38,548 nucleotides of DNA from JBBSMX01 sp038232935 (GCA_038232935.1 JBBSMX010000025.1:1-38548); one strand, 5' to 3'. Shown: positions 1 through 7,529, numbered from the stretch's first letter. Numbers and translations are program-made. Notes: generated by a model not told the origin, from the letters alone.

Positions 1-149
1 AGGAACCGCTGCATGTGGGTGAGGATACGGAGGTAGAGGCGAAGGTTGTCGCGCAAGGCTTCGAGGCGGGTTGTTTAGCGAGAACCCGCTATACGGGCCT
101 CAGCGGGCAACCTTCCCTTCGTTCTGGTGCGCCACCTCAAACGGAACCA
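1..149. other. Left-edge stretch without a recognised gene
   Basis: No complete gene is visible here. Read on the minus strand, the first ~70 bases give a short open stretch (TTRLEALRDNLRLYLRIL and a few more residues) directly after a TAA stop and without a start codon. It could be a scrap of a gene, but it matched no family I know. The sequence lies just outside the hairpins of the neighbouring transposase element. Confidence 0.3.
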
Positions 150-211
150 CTATGGACTGAAAGTCCATAGGTTGGATGCCGACTGAAAGTCGGGACTTCG
201 GCTGAAGCCGA
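150..211. repeat. Three GAA-loop hairpins on the 3' side of the transposase
   Basis: Three hairpins follow each other. The first is ctatggact / agtccatag (150-158 with 162-170), a perfect 9-bp stem with a GAA loop. The second is ccgact / agtcgg (179-184 with 188-193), also with a GAA loop. The third is tcggct / agccga (198-203 with 206-211) around a GA loop. All have CTGAA at the top of the stem. Structured ends like these are what IS200/IS605 and REP-associated tyrosine transposases recognise, so they are probably one end of the element encoded next door or REP-like units acted on by it. Confidence 0.7.
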
Positions 212-236
212 CTCGAAGCTACACGCTCCAAGCGCG

Positions 237-665
237 TCATTCCAGAATGAAATTCTCCGTCCCATTCGGGCCGTCTCGGTGGTGCTCCAGGTACTCGTTC
301 ACCATCTCGTCTGTAATCGCGCCCGTGCTCCACGCCCCATAGCCGATCCCCCAGAAATGCCCGCCGCCGTAGCGCTTCCTCAGCGTCGGATACTCCTGAA
401 GCAGCTTCCGGGCGCTCCGACCCTTGATCCGCCGCATCAGATCGCTGACCGAGAGCTTGGCCGGATACGAGAGGTGGAGGTGGATATGATCGGCGCTCAC
501 CACGCCTTTGAGGATCCGCACGTCGAGCGCATCACACGACTGCCGGATGAGGTCGCGGCCCCGCTCTTGGATCTCGCCGCGGAGCACCTTCCGTCTGTAC
601 TTCGTGATGAAGACGAGGTGGACCTGGAGGGCGAAAACGCTGGGGCTGCCTCGGCGCTGCTGCAT
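237..665 (-). CDS. tnpA: IS200-like / REP-associated Y1 transposase
   Basis: A 142-residue single-domain HUH (Y1) transposase. The family cuts and joins single-stranded DNA at hairpin ends through a covalent 5'-phosphotyrosine link. The metal-binding HUH motif is H60-I61-H62 in ADHIHLHL, preceded by the typical KYRRKVL segment (22-28). The candidate catalytic tyrosine is Y125 in the helix EMVNEYLEHH. The length is close to normal for IS200 TnpA (about 150 residues) and no frameshift is seen, so the enzyme may be active. Hairpins with CTGAA tops lie on both sides (150-211 and 683-730), and no tnpB accessory gene is present. The absence of tnpB and the multiple small hairpins point to a RAYT or an IS200-type element rather than IS605. 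Family assignment is firm; the IS200 versus RAYT distinction is inferred. Confidence 0.9.
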   Translation of the reverse strand: MQQRRGSPSVFALQVHLVFITKYRRKVLRGEIQERGRDLIRQSCDALDVRILKGVVSADHIHLHLSYPAKLSVSDLMRRIKGRSARKLLQEYPTLRKRYGGGHFWGIGYGAWSTGAITDEMVNEYLEHHRDGPNGTENFILE

Positions 666-682
666 GGCCCCAACTTAAGCAG

Positions 683-730
683 GCGTGCTGAAAGCCTCGT
701 GCTGAAGCACGCAGCTTCTACTGGCGTGCT
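683..730. repeat. GTGCTGAAGCAC hairpin group upstream of the transposase
   Basis: cgtgct (698-703) and agcacg (706-711) form a perfect 6-bp stem around a GA loop, again with a CTGAA top. Copies of gcgtgct at 683-689 and 724-730 could pair alternatively with agcacgc at 706-712. The stem sequence differs from the hairpins at 150-211, but the loop and the following GCTTCTAC / GAAGCTAC tail are alike. It is probably the other end of the transposase unit. Confidence 0.6.
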
Positions 731-833
731 GGGACAGTGAAGGTGTACGTGCCCACCACGGTTTAGAGGCTACCTCACCCATCCGTTTGTCCTCGCGAAC
801 CTTTCGACTAAACCACGAGGTGTAGATTGTCTC

Positions 834-1694
834 ATGGCACACGTGAACACCAACGGCAGCGCGCTTGAATACGCGGAGGTCGGCGGCGGCGACCCCGTGG
901 TTTTCGTCCACGGCTCGGCCAGCGACTACCGGACGTGGTACCTCCAGCAGGAGGCGTTCGCGGAGCGGTTCCGCGTCATCTCCTACAGTCGGCGGTACCA
1001 CTGGCCGAATGAGCCGATCCCGGACGGGGCTGACTATTCGATGGACGAGCACGTCGCGGACCTGTACGCGCTTCTCCACTCGCTCGGCGCCTCGCCAGCC
1101 CACCTCGTGGGACATTCCTACGGCGCTTTCGTCTGTCTCTTGCTCGCGATGCGGGAGCCGCAGCTCGTCCGCACCCTCGTGTTGGCCGAGCCGCCGGCCA
1201 TCACGCTGTTCGTGAGCAACACGCCGAAGCCGCTGGAGCTCCTCAAGTTGTTGGCGACTCGGCCACGTACTGCAGCGGCCATTATCAAGTTAGGGGCGAT
1301 GGGGCTCGGTCCCGCAAAGGCAGCCGCTGAGCGGGGCGACATGGAAAAGGCGATGCGTCTGTTCGGGACCGCTGCTCTGGGTCGTGAGGCTTACGGTCAT
1401 CTGTCAGAAACACGGAAAGAGCAGGTACGCGCCAACCTCTTCAAGGCCGAGTTCCTCGGCTCTGGGTTTCCACCGCTGGAGGAAGAACCACTACGCGGCG
1501 TCCGAACTCCCACGTTGCTGATGACGGGGCGGTCGAGCCCCCGCGCGTTCCATCGGCTGGCGGACCGACTAGAGGAGCTCCTGCCCCAAGCTGAGCGCGC
1601 CGAGATTCCTGACGCATCGCACATCATGCACGAAGACAACGCACCCGCTTACAACGCCGCCGTCCTCTCGTTCTTGGAAAAGCACCGCAGGTAG
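834..1694 (+). CDS. Alpha/beta-fold hydrolase
   Basis: A 286-residue cytoplasmic alpha/beta hydrolase (AB hydrolase-1 type); the substrate cannot be told from the sequence. The oxyanion-hole motif is VFVHGSAS (H26-G27), the nucleophile elbow is GHSYG (residues 93-97, Ser95), and the catalytic histidine is probably His263 in DASHIMH. The place where the acid usually sits, after strand 6 in LLMTGRSSP, has Ser-Ser instead of Asp or Glu, so the acid may come from another position or the enzyme may be weakened. The ATG at 834 begins directly at the domain start (MAHVNTNGSALEY), giving normal length. It stands alone between the transposase unit and a lipoprotein-gene remnant, which suggests accessory DNA. 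Confidence 0.85.
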   Translation: MAHVNTNGSALEYAEVGGGDPVVFVHGSASDYRTWYLQQEAFAERFRVISYSRRYHWPNEPIPDGADYSMDEHVADLYALLHSLGASPAHLVGHSYGAFVCLLLAMREPQLVRTLVLAEPPAITLFVSNTPKPLELLKLLATRPRTAAAIIKLGAMGLGPAKAAAERGDMEKAMRLFGTAALGREAYGHLSETRKEQVRANLFKAEFLGSGFPPLEEEPLRGVRTPTLLMTGRSSPRAFHRLADRLEELLPQAERAEIPDASHIMHEDNAPAYNAAVLSFLEKHRR

Positions 1695-1726
1695 CTTCTC
1701 GCGCATCTCCCCTCTGCCACGCTCCG

Positions 1727-1903
1727 ATGCCCACCTCTCGGCTCCCGCCCTGGCCCGTGCTTTTCCTTCTTCGCTGGGCGGGCTGCGTCCCCTCGACCGG
1801 ACAGGTGGAGCGCGGGCTCGAACGCGAGTTGCAGAAGCTCATCAGGCCGGCCGCGCAACGGGCCCGCGGTCTGAGAGTGGCCCTCGACCAGACCGGGCGG
1901 TGA
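1727..1903 (+). pseudogene. Truncated duplicate of the DUF2993 lipoprotein gene 5' end
   Basis: A 58-codon frame starting at ATG 1727 repeats the beginning of the intact gene at 3373. Both read MP-x-SRL, a hydrophobic leader, W-x-GC, then VER-x-LERELQKLI-x-PA. The DNA is nearly identical over about 44 bases (1805-1850 against 3451-3496) and more diverged upstream. After that the similarity ends, the frame reads unrelated residues (RARGLRVALDQTGR) and stops at TGA 1901-1903. The stop overlaps the GTG start of chrA. It is best read as a leftover of a duplication that now brackets chrA; it could still be translated as a short lipopeptide. Confidence 0.75.
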
Positions 1904-3306
1904 GGCGCTCGCTTCCGGACCCGACGCCCGTAGCAGCGAAGGGCGAACGCACCGCGCACGGCGTCTCATTCGGCGAGGCGGTGCGCGTGTGGGTGAAGGT
2001 CGCCCTCTACAGCTTCGGCGGCCCGGCAGGGCAGATCGCCGTGATGCACCGGATCCTCGTCGAGGAGAAGCGGTGGGTGAGCGAGGACCGGTTCCTCCAC
2101 GCGATGAACTACTGCATGCTGCTCCCCGGCCCGGAGGCCCAACAGCTCGCCACCTACGTCGGGTGGCTCCTGCACCGGGTCCGAGGCGGGCTCGTCGCCG
2201 GCGGCCTCTTCATCCTCCCCGGCTTCCTCTCGGTCCTCGCGCTCAGCGTGCTCTACGCGGGCTTCCAGGAGACGACGCTCGTGCAGGCGCTCTTCTACGG
2301 GCTCAAGCCGGCCGTGCTGGCCGTCGTCGTGGAGGCCGTCGTCCGCATCGGGCGGCGGGCGCTCAAGAACGGGGTGATGGTGGGGTTGGCGGCCGTCGCC
2401 TTCGTCGCCATCTTCTTCCTCGCCTTCCCGTTCCCTGTCATCGTGCTCGGCGCGGGGCTCGTCGGGCTCATCGGTGGGCGGCTCCGCGAGGACGTCTTCC
2501 TCGTGATCCGGGGGCACGGGGCGGACGCCTCCCCCGGCGTGTCCTTCGTCACCGACGGCCTGGCCGTCGCGGTCCGCCCCCCGCTCGCGCAGACGCTGCG
2601 AACGGCCGCCGTCTGGCTCTCCATCTGGCTGGCCCCGCTCGCCGTGCTGGCGGAGGTGCTCGGCCCGTCGAGCGTCTTCGTCCAGGAGGGGCTGTTCTTC
2701 AGCAAGGCGGCGGTCGTGACCTTCGGGGGGGCCTACGCCGTCCTCGCCTACATCGCACAGCAGGCCGTGGACACGTACGGCTGGCTCCGGCCGGGCGAGA
2801 TGCTCGACGGGCTCGGCATGGCCGAGACGACGCCGGGGCCGCTCATCCAAGTGGTCCAGTTCGTCGGCTTCATGGGGGCCTACCGCTACGCCGTCGGGCT
2901 CGACCCGCTGGTGGCCGGCGTGCTGGGCTCGGTGCTCACGACGTGGGTGACGTTCGCGCCGTGCTTCCTGTGGATCTTCCTCGGCGCGCCCTACATCGAG
3001 TACCTGCGCGGGAGGAAGTCGCTCACGGCCGCGCTCTCGGCCATCACGGCGGCGGTGGTCGGCGTGATCCTGAACCTCGCCGTGTGGTTCGCGCTGCACA
3101 CGCTGTTCGGGGAAGTGGACGAGGTGGTGTGGAACGGGGTGCGCCTGTTCGTGCCGGTGTGGGAGACGGTGGACGGGGCCGCGATCGCGATCGCCGTCTT
3201 CGCGGCGGTCTCCCTCTTCCGGTTCAAACTGGGCATGATCCGGACGCTGGGGCTGAGCGCGCTAGCGGGGATGATCTACTACCTGGCATTCCTGAGCGGG
3301 ACCTGA
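1900..3306 (+). CDS. chrA: Chromate efflux transporter ChrA (two-domain, long form)
   Basis: A 468-residue inner-membrane protein of the CHR family, which exports chromate. It has the two-domain architecture with one ChrA motif per half: FGGPAGQIAVMH at about residues 39-50 followed by QQLATYVGWLLH, and in the second half TFGGAYAVLAYIAQQ followed by AETTPGPLIQVVQFVGF. Around ten to twelve hydrophobic segments run throughout. The start is a GTG at 1900 overlapping the stop of the preceding remnant (GTGA); the next in-frame ATG would remove the first family motif, so GTG is preferred. The gene lies between two copies of the 5' end of a lipoprotein gene, which points to a rearrangement or insertion here. 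No chrB regulator is visible. Confidence 0.92.
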   Translation: MRRSLPDPTPVAAKGERTAHGVSFGEAVRVWVKVALYSFGGPAGQIAVMHRILVEEKRWVSEDRFLHAMNYCMLLPGPEAQQLATYVGWLLHRVRGGLVAGGLFILPGFLSVLALSVLYAGFQETTLVQALFYGLKPAVLAVVVEAVVRIGRRALKNGVMVGLAAVAFVAIFFLAFPFPVIVLGAGLVGLIGGRLREDVFLVIRGHGADASPGVSFVTDGLAVAVRPPLAQTLRTAAVWLSIWLAPLAVLAEVLGPSSVFVQEGLFFSKAAVVTFGGAYAVLAYIAQQAVDTYGWLRPGEMLDGLGMAETTPGPLIQVVQFVGFMGAYRYAVGLDPLVAGVLGSVLTTWVTFAPCFLWIFLGAPYIEYLRGRKSLTAALSAITAAVVGVILNLAVWFALHTLFGEVDEVVWNGVRLFVPVWETVDGAAIAIAVFAAVSLFRFKLGMIRTLGLSALAGMIYYLAFLSGT

Positions 3307-3372
3307 AGCCGCAGGCTGCGAGTTCCTCCCGCCGCAGCGGCCGTTATCCTTTCTCTTCTCCGAGACATTTCC

Positions 3373-4080
3373 ATGCCCGCCTCCCGGCTCCTCCCCAGAT
3401 CCTTGCTCTTCCTTCTCCTATGGATCGGTTGCTCTTCGACGGGGCTCGTGGAGCGCGAGCTCGAACGCGAGTTGCAGAAGCTCATCGGGCCGGCCGACCA
3501 CTACGATGTCGAGATCTCGGGGCTGCGGGCGCGCTCGGGCGAGGCGGCGCGCGTGTTCGCCGTCGGCCAGCGGGTTCGGCCGGAGGACGCGCCCGTCGTG
3601 GACCGCTTCGAACTCGACCTTCGCGGGGTGACGTATGACCGGGGCGAGAAACGGCTGGAGCGCGTCGATAGCGCATATGCGACCGCCCGCATCACGGCTC
3701 CCGACCTCGCCGCGTTTCTGGAAGCGCAGGGGAACGTTCGGGACGCCTCCATCACGCTCCGCGAGCCGGACGAGGCCACGATCCGCGTCCGGCCCGAGTT
3801 CGGCGGCATCGCGCTCCCACATGGCATCGAGGCGACGGTGACGGGCCGGCTCGAAGCGGACGGAGGCCGCGTTCGCTTCGTCGTCTCCGACGTCGAGGCA
3901 GCCGGATTGGACCTGGGCGCGGCGGCGGCGCGGCGGCTCTCCGACGCCATCAACCCGCTCATCGACCTGTCCGACACCGAGGTCCGTCTGCAGATCACGT
4001 CGGTCCGCGTCGAGAACGGAGCCGTGCTGCTCGAAGCCACGGGCAACCCGACCGGCCTGCGTTTGCGGCGCGGCTCGTGA
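3373..4080 (+). CDS. DUF2993-type putative lipoprotein
   Basis: A 235-residue exported protein. The N-terminus MPASRLLPRSLLFLLLWIGC has a basic leader, a hydrophobic core and a cysteine at position 20; the lipobox W-I-G-C is imperfect because Trp replaces the usual Leu, so lipidation is likely but not certain. The rest resembles DUF2993/LmeA-like proteins: a helical start (ERELQKLIG), a beta-rich body, and the typical end (INPLIDLSDTEVRLQITSVRVENGAVLLEATG). Related proteins sit in the cell envelope and some bind lipids; the role here is unknown. The start is supported by the matching truncated duplicate at 1727, which shares the same ATG and leader. Confidence 0.7.
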   Translation: MPASRLLPRSLLFLLLWIGCSSTGLVERELERELQKLIGPADHYDVEISGLRARSGEAARVFAVGQRVRPEDAPVVDRFELDLRGVTYDRGEKRLERVDSAYATARITAPDLAAFLEAQGNVRDASITLREPDEATIRVRPEFGGIALPHGIEATVTGRLEADGGRVRFVVSDVEAAGLDLGAAAARRLSDAINPLIDLSDTEVRLQITSVRVENGAVLLEATGNPTGLRLRRGS

Positions 4081-4167
4081 ACGAGGGCGCGGCGCTCGGT
4101 GGCACGAAACCCGACGGCGGCTGCGTTCAGTGATCGTAAGTTCACGTCCCCACGCACGCCGCCACCA

Positions 4168-5835
4168 ATGCCCCTCGACCTCGCCGCCGCCCTCCGCCGC
4201 CACCTCCTTCAGCGCTTCCCCGCCGACCGCGACTACCCGCACGCCGCCCTCCACGCCGAGGGGATGCCGCCGCTCATCGGCGCGTTCCTCGACCGGACGC
4301 TCGACCGCTGGGTCGAGATCGAGCGGGCCCAGATCCGCTCCGACTGGTTCGACTTCGACGACGCGGAGGTGCGGGAGACGGAAGACCGCTTTTTCGACGC
4401 GCTCGCCCGTACGGCCCGCGTCCCCGCCGAAGCGTGGAAAGGAACGCTCGGCGGCACCGTGGACCTCGTCGTCCGCTTCTTGACGACGCCGGCCCGCGCC
4501 CTCACCGATGCCATCTTCGAAGGCTCGGCCGATCCACTCCCCGCCGACGAGGTCCGCGCGCGGCTGTCGATGTTCGACGCGTACCCCTACTTCGCCGAGG
4601 TCGCCGGGGCTTACCTCGAACGGAAGCAGCCCCTGCCCCTCGAACCTCCCGACCTGTTCGGCCTCCTCGACCGGATCGACCGGCGCGTCGTGAGCGACTA
4701 CGGGCCGGACGATTGGGTCGCCCTCCTCACTCCGCTCTTCGGCCTCGCGCGATACGCGCCCGAGTTCGGCGGCGTCCCGGCCTCCCTGCTCAAGCGGTTC
4801 TTCGAGATGAAAGGCGAGCCCGACATCGCCGTGCGCCTCGGCAAGCACATCGGTTCAGCGTTGGACGAGGAGGCGCTCCACACGCTGCTCGTGGGGGAGC
4901 AGAGGACGGTGAACGGAGAGCACAGGCCAGTAACCGGTGAACAGAGGACCATGGACGCGGAAGCAGAGGACGCCGAGACGGAGGAGGCTGAGGCGACGGC
5001 AAACGTGGCCTCGCTCGCCGCGCCCCTCGCGCCCTCCGACCCGCCGCCCGCACTGGAGGAACCGGACACCGCCGAGCCGGAGGAACCCGAGCTGGAAGAA
5101 CCCGAACCGCCGGCCAGCGAAGTGGAGACAGAGGACGAACCGGCGCTGGAAGCACTCGAACTGCCGGCCCTCGAACTACCGCCGGACGACGGTCGAGCAT
5201 CGGACGAGAAACGAGGAACGAAAGACGAGGAACGGAACGTACCGGCCGAGGCCACTATCGAGCCGGCGCGCGGTGAGCCTCTCGCTGAAACCGCTCCCGA
5301 CGAGCCCGAGCCCGCCGAGGCGGAGGGCGACGAGGCCGTCCCGCTCTGGCAGCGGTTCGCGCAGCACGCCTCCGAGGACGACAACGTCAACGCCCGCTTC
5401 GTCAACGGCGAAGCGCACCCCTCGGACGAGGGAGGGGCACCCACGTCCGAGTACGACGCCGCACCGCTCTGGAAACGGTTCTTCTCGCGCCCCGACGACA
5501 AGCCGTCGCCCCTTCCGCCGCTGCCCGCCAGCGAACCCGCCCCCGCGCCTCGCCCCGTGCGCCCGGCACCCACGCGTGCGGACTCGCTGGAAGAGCTGGA
5601 GCGGCGTGTGCTCGGGGCGTCCACCTCGGGGCAGCGCTCGCGCTTCGTCAAGCACCTCTTCGGCGGGGATGCCGGGAAGTACGCCACCGCCCTCCACACG
5701 CTCGACACGGCCACCTCGTGGACGGAGGCATCGCAGATTATCGCGCGCGACGTGTTCCGGCCCCTCCGCATCAACATCTACAGCGAGCACGCCGTAGCGT
5801 TCACCGACGCCGTCGAGGCGCGCTTTCGGAAGTAG
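4168..5835 (+). CDS. Unknown protein with helical N-domain, acidic repeat linker and conserved C-terminal domain
   Basis: A 555-residue soluble protein of unknown function, without signal peptide or TM segment. Residues 1-240 are helical (MPLDLAAALRRHLLQRFPAD at the start). Residues 244-385 form a Glu/Ala/Pro-rich linker. Then two short motifs, PLWQRF (392-397) and PLWKRF (433-438), are followed by a Pro-rich stretch and a compact C-terminal domain (472-555) ending in INIYSEHAVAFTDAVEARF. The paired PLWxRF motifs look like short linear docking sites. The linker contains three 21-bp DNA repeats and a separate heptamer array, both translated in frame. An in-frame start exists at 4099, but the ATG at 4168 fits the domain better. 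I recall similar C-terminal domains in Rhodothermales proteins of unknown role, without firm proof. Confidence 0.7.
   Translation: MPLDLAAALRRHLLQRFPADRDYPHAALHAEGMPPLIGAFLDRTLDRWVEIERAQIRSDWFDFDDAEVRETEDRFFDALARTARVPAEAWKGTLGGTVDLVVRFLTTPARALTDAIFEGSADPLPADEVRARLSMFDAYPYFAEVAGAYLERKQPLPLEPPDLFGLLDRIDRRVVSDYGPDDWVALLTPLFGLARYAPEFGGVPASLLKRFFEMKGEPDIAVRLGKHIGSALDEEALHTLLVGEQRTVNGEHRPVTGEQRTMDAEAEDAETEEAEATANVASLAAPLAPSDPPPALEEPDTAEPEEPELEEPEPPASEVETEDEPALEALELPALELPPDDGRASDEKRGTKDEERNVPAEATIEPARGEPLAETAPDEPEPAEAEGDEAVPLWQRFAQHASEDDNVNARFVNGEAHPSDEGGAPTSEYDAAPLWKRFFSRPDDKPSPLPPLPASEPAPAPRPVRPAPTRADSLEELERRVLGASTSGQRSRFVKHLFGGDAGKYATALHTLDTATSWTEASQIIARDVFRPLRINIYSEHAVAFTDAVEARFRK
4897..4959 (+). 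repeat. Three in-frame 21-bp repeats built of heptamers
   Basis: Units at 4897-4917, 4918-4938 and 4939-4959 encode EQRTVNG, EHRPVTG and EQRTMDA. Each 21-bp unit divides into three heptamers, for example GAGCAGA-GGACGGT-GAACGGA. The element GGACGGTGAAC recurs, slightly changed, in reverse complement in the dnaA-dnaN spacer (GGACGGTGGAC), so this looks like a dispersed heptamer repeat that entered a coding region and is read through. Confidence 0.75.
5203..5237 (+). repeat. Five tandem purine-rich heptamers inside a coding region
   Basis: GACGAGA, AACGAGG, AACGAAA, GACGAGG and AACGGAA follow one another exactly, coding for a charged stretch beginning DEKRGTKDEERN (from residue 346 of the unknown protein). 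The consensus RACGARR differs from the 21-bp repeats upstream, so this is a second heptamer family in the same linker. Confidence 0.7.
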
Positions 5836-5837
5836 GC

Positions 5838-5920
5838 GGTTCGGGTTGTGAGTTTGGGGTTCGGGGTCGTGGGTTTAGGGCGTGGTGTGGTAAACTCCCT
5901 GCCGCCACGCCCCGAACCCT
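5838..5920. repeat. G-rich heptamer array with inverted partner before pccB
   Basis: Seven contiguous heptamers of the type GTTNNGG fill 5838-5886 (GGTTCGG, GTTGTGA, GTTTGGG, GTTCGGG, GTCGTGG, GTTTAGG, GCGTGGT). An inverted part follows at 5905-5920 (ccacgccccgaaccct); gggcgtgg (5878-5885) pairs perfectly with ccacgccc (5905-5912). It starts three bases after the stop of the unknown gene and fills the spacer up to pccB, so it could act as a terminator-like or mRNA-processing structure. Confidence 0.65.
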
Positions 5921-5933
5921 GACCGCATCACCT

Positions 5934-7481
5934 ATGACCCAGAACCTCATCGAAGACCTGCGGCAGCGCCGCGCCGAGGCCGCGCTCGGCGGCGGCGAAG
6001 CCCGCATCGCCAAACAGCACGAGAAAGGCAAGCTCACCGCCCGCGAGCGGCTCGACCTCCTCCTCGACCCCGGCTCGTTTCAAGAGCTCGGTGCGTTCGT
6101 CCGCCACCGCCGCACCGACTTCGGGCTGGAGCACAACCGGCCCTACGGCGACGGCGTCGTGACCGGGTGGGGCACCGTCGAGGGCCGGCTCGTCTACGTC
6201 TTCAGCCAGGACTTCACCGTCTTCGGCGGCTCGCTCTCCGAGGCTCATGCGGCCAAGATCCAAAAGGTGATGGAGCTCGCGCTCGAGAACGGCGCGCCCA
6301 TCGTCGGGCTCAACGACAGTGGTGGCGCGAGGATTCAGGAGGGCGTGGACTCGCTCGGCGGCTACGCCGACATCTTCCTGCTCAACACGCTCGCGAGCGG
6401 CGTCGTCCCGCAGATCTCCGCCGTCATGGGGCCGTGCGCGGGCGGCGCGGTCTACAGCCCTGCCATCACCGACTTCGTGTTCATGGTCGAGGGGACGAGC
6501 TACATGTTCGTCACCGGCCCGAACGTCGTCAAAACGGTGACGAACGAGGAGGTGACGCAGGAAGAACTCGGCGGCGCGGCGGCGCACGCTGAGAAGAGCG
6601 GCGTCTGCCACGTCGTCGCCCGCAACGACGCCGACTGCCTGCTCCGCATCCGGGACCTGCTCGGCTACCTCCCGCAGAACTGCGAGGACCCTGCCCCCAC
6701 CCGCCCCACCGACGACCCCACCGACCGCGAGGACGAGGCGCTCGATACCCTCGTGCCTGAGAACCCGTCCACGCCGTACGACATGCACGACGTGATCACC
6801 CGCGTCGTGGACGACGAGCGGTTCTACGAAATCCACGCCGACTACGCGCAGAACCTCATCGTCGGCTTCGCTCACCTCGGCGGGCGCTCCGTCGGGATCG
6901 TGGCGAACCAGCCGGCCGTGCTCGCGGGCGTGCTCGACCTCAACACGTCGATCAAAGGAGCACGATTCGTCCGGTTCTGCGACGCCTTTGGGATCCCGCT
7001 CGTGGTGTTCGAGGACGTGCCGGGCTTCCTGCCGGGGACGGACCAGGAGTGGCGCGGCGTCATCCGCCACGGGGCCAAGTTGCTCTACGCCTTCTGTGAA
7101 GCCACGGTGCCTAAACTCACCGTTATCACGAGGAAGGCGTACGGTGGAGCCTACGATGTGATGAACTCGAAGCACATCCGTGGCGACCTCAACCTCGCGT
7201 GGCCGACGGCCGAGATAGCCGTGATGGGACCGAAGGGGGCCGTCGAGATCATTTACCGCAAGCAGATCGCCGAAGCGGAGGACCCCGCTGCCGCCGATGC
7301 CCGCTTCACCGAGGAGTACCGCGAACGCTTCGCCAACCCCTACGTCGCCGCCGGACGCGGCTTCATCGACGACGTGATCGAGCCGCGTATGACGCGGAAA
7401 ACGCTGATTCGGGCGCTTAACATGCTGCGCAACAAGGTCGATACGAACCCTCGAAAGAAGCACGGAAACATCCCATTGTAA
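5934..7481 (+). CDS. pccB: Propionyl-CoA carboxylase beta subunit (carboxyltransferase)
   Basis: A 515-residue biotin-dependent carboxyltransferase. It moves the carboxyl group from carboxybiotin to propionyl-CoA, giving methylmalonyl-CoA. Family hallmarks are seen in order: ARERLDLLLDPGSF near the start, FSQDFTVFGGSLSEAH, NDSGGARIQEGVDSL in the N-terminal crotonase half, then DVPGFLPGTDQE, GVIRHGAKLLYAF, RKAYGGAYDVM and the classic tail RKKHGNIPL. Length matches the family. The related methylmalonyl-CoA decarboxylase alpha subunit is very similar and cannot be fully excluded. The ATG at 5934 fits the usual N-terminus; a longer open frame upstream runs through the repeat array and is not credible. 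No biotin carboxylase subunit lies nearby, so the partner must be encoded elsewhere. Confidence 0.93.
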   Translation: MTQNLIEDLRQRRAEAALGGGEARIAKQHEKGKLTARERLDLLLDPGSFQELGAFVRHRRTDFGLEHNRPYGDGVVTGWGTVEGRLVYVFSQDFTVFGGSLSEAHAAKIQKVMELALENGAPIVGLNDSGGARIQEGVDSLGGYADIFLLNTLASGVVPQISAVMGPCAGGAVYSPAITDFVFMVEGTSYMFVTGPNVVKTVTNEEVTQEELGGAAAHAEKSGVCHVVARNDADCLLRIRDLLGYLPQNCEDPAPTRPTDDPTDREDEALDTLVPENPSTPYDMHDVITRVVDDERFYEIHADYAQNLIVGFAHLGGRSVGIVANQPAVLAGVLDLNTSIKGARFVRFCDAFGIPLVVFEDVPGFLPGTDQEWRGVIRHGAKLLYAFCEATVPKLTVITRKAYGGAYDVMNSKHIRGDLNLAWPTAEIAVMGPKGAVEIIYRKQIAEAEDPAAADARFTEEYRERFANPYVAAGRGFIDDVIEPRMTRKTLIRALNMLRNKVDTNPRKKHGNIPL

Positions 7482-7529
7482 ACCAGCCACGGGGAGAGCC
7501 CCTGTCCCTTATAACGACGACTCAGAGAA

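Noticed and set aside
4897..5237. CRISPR or VNTR-type array
   Set aside because: Units are 7 or 21 bp with no unique spacers and are read in frame; this does not fit a CRISPR array.
7489..7505. Terminator after pccB (acgggg / cccctgt)
   Set aside because: Only six pairs with a G-U and no U tract; too weak to call.
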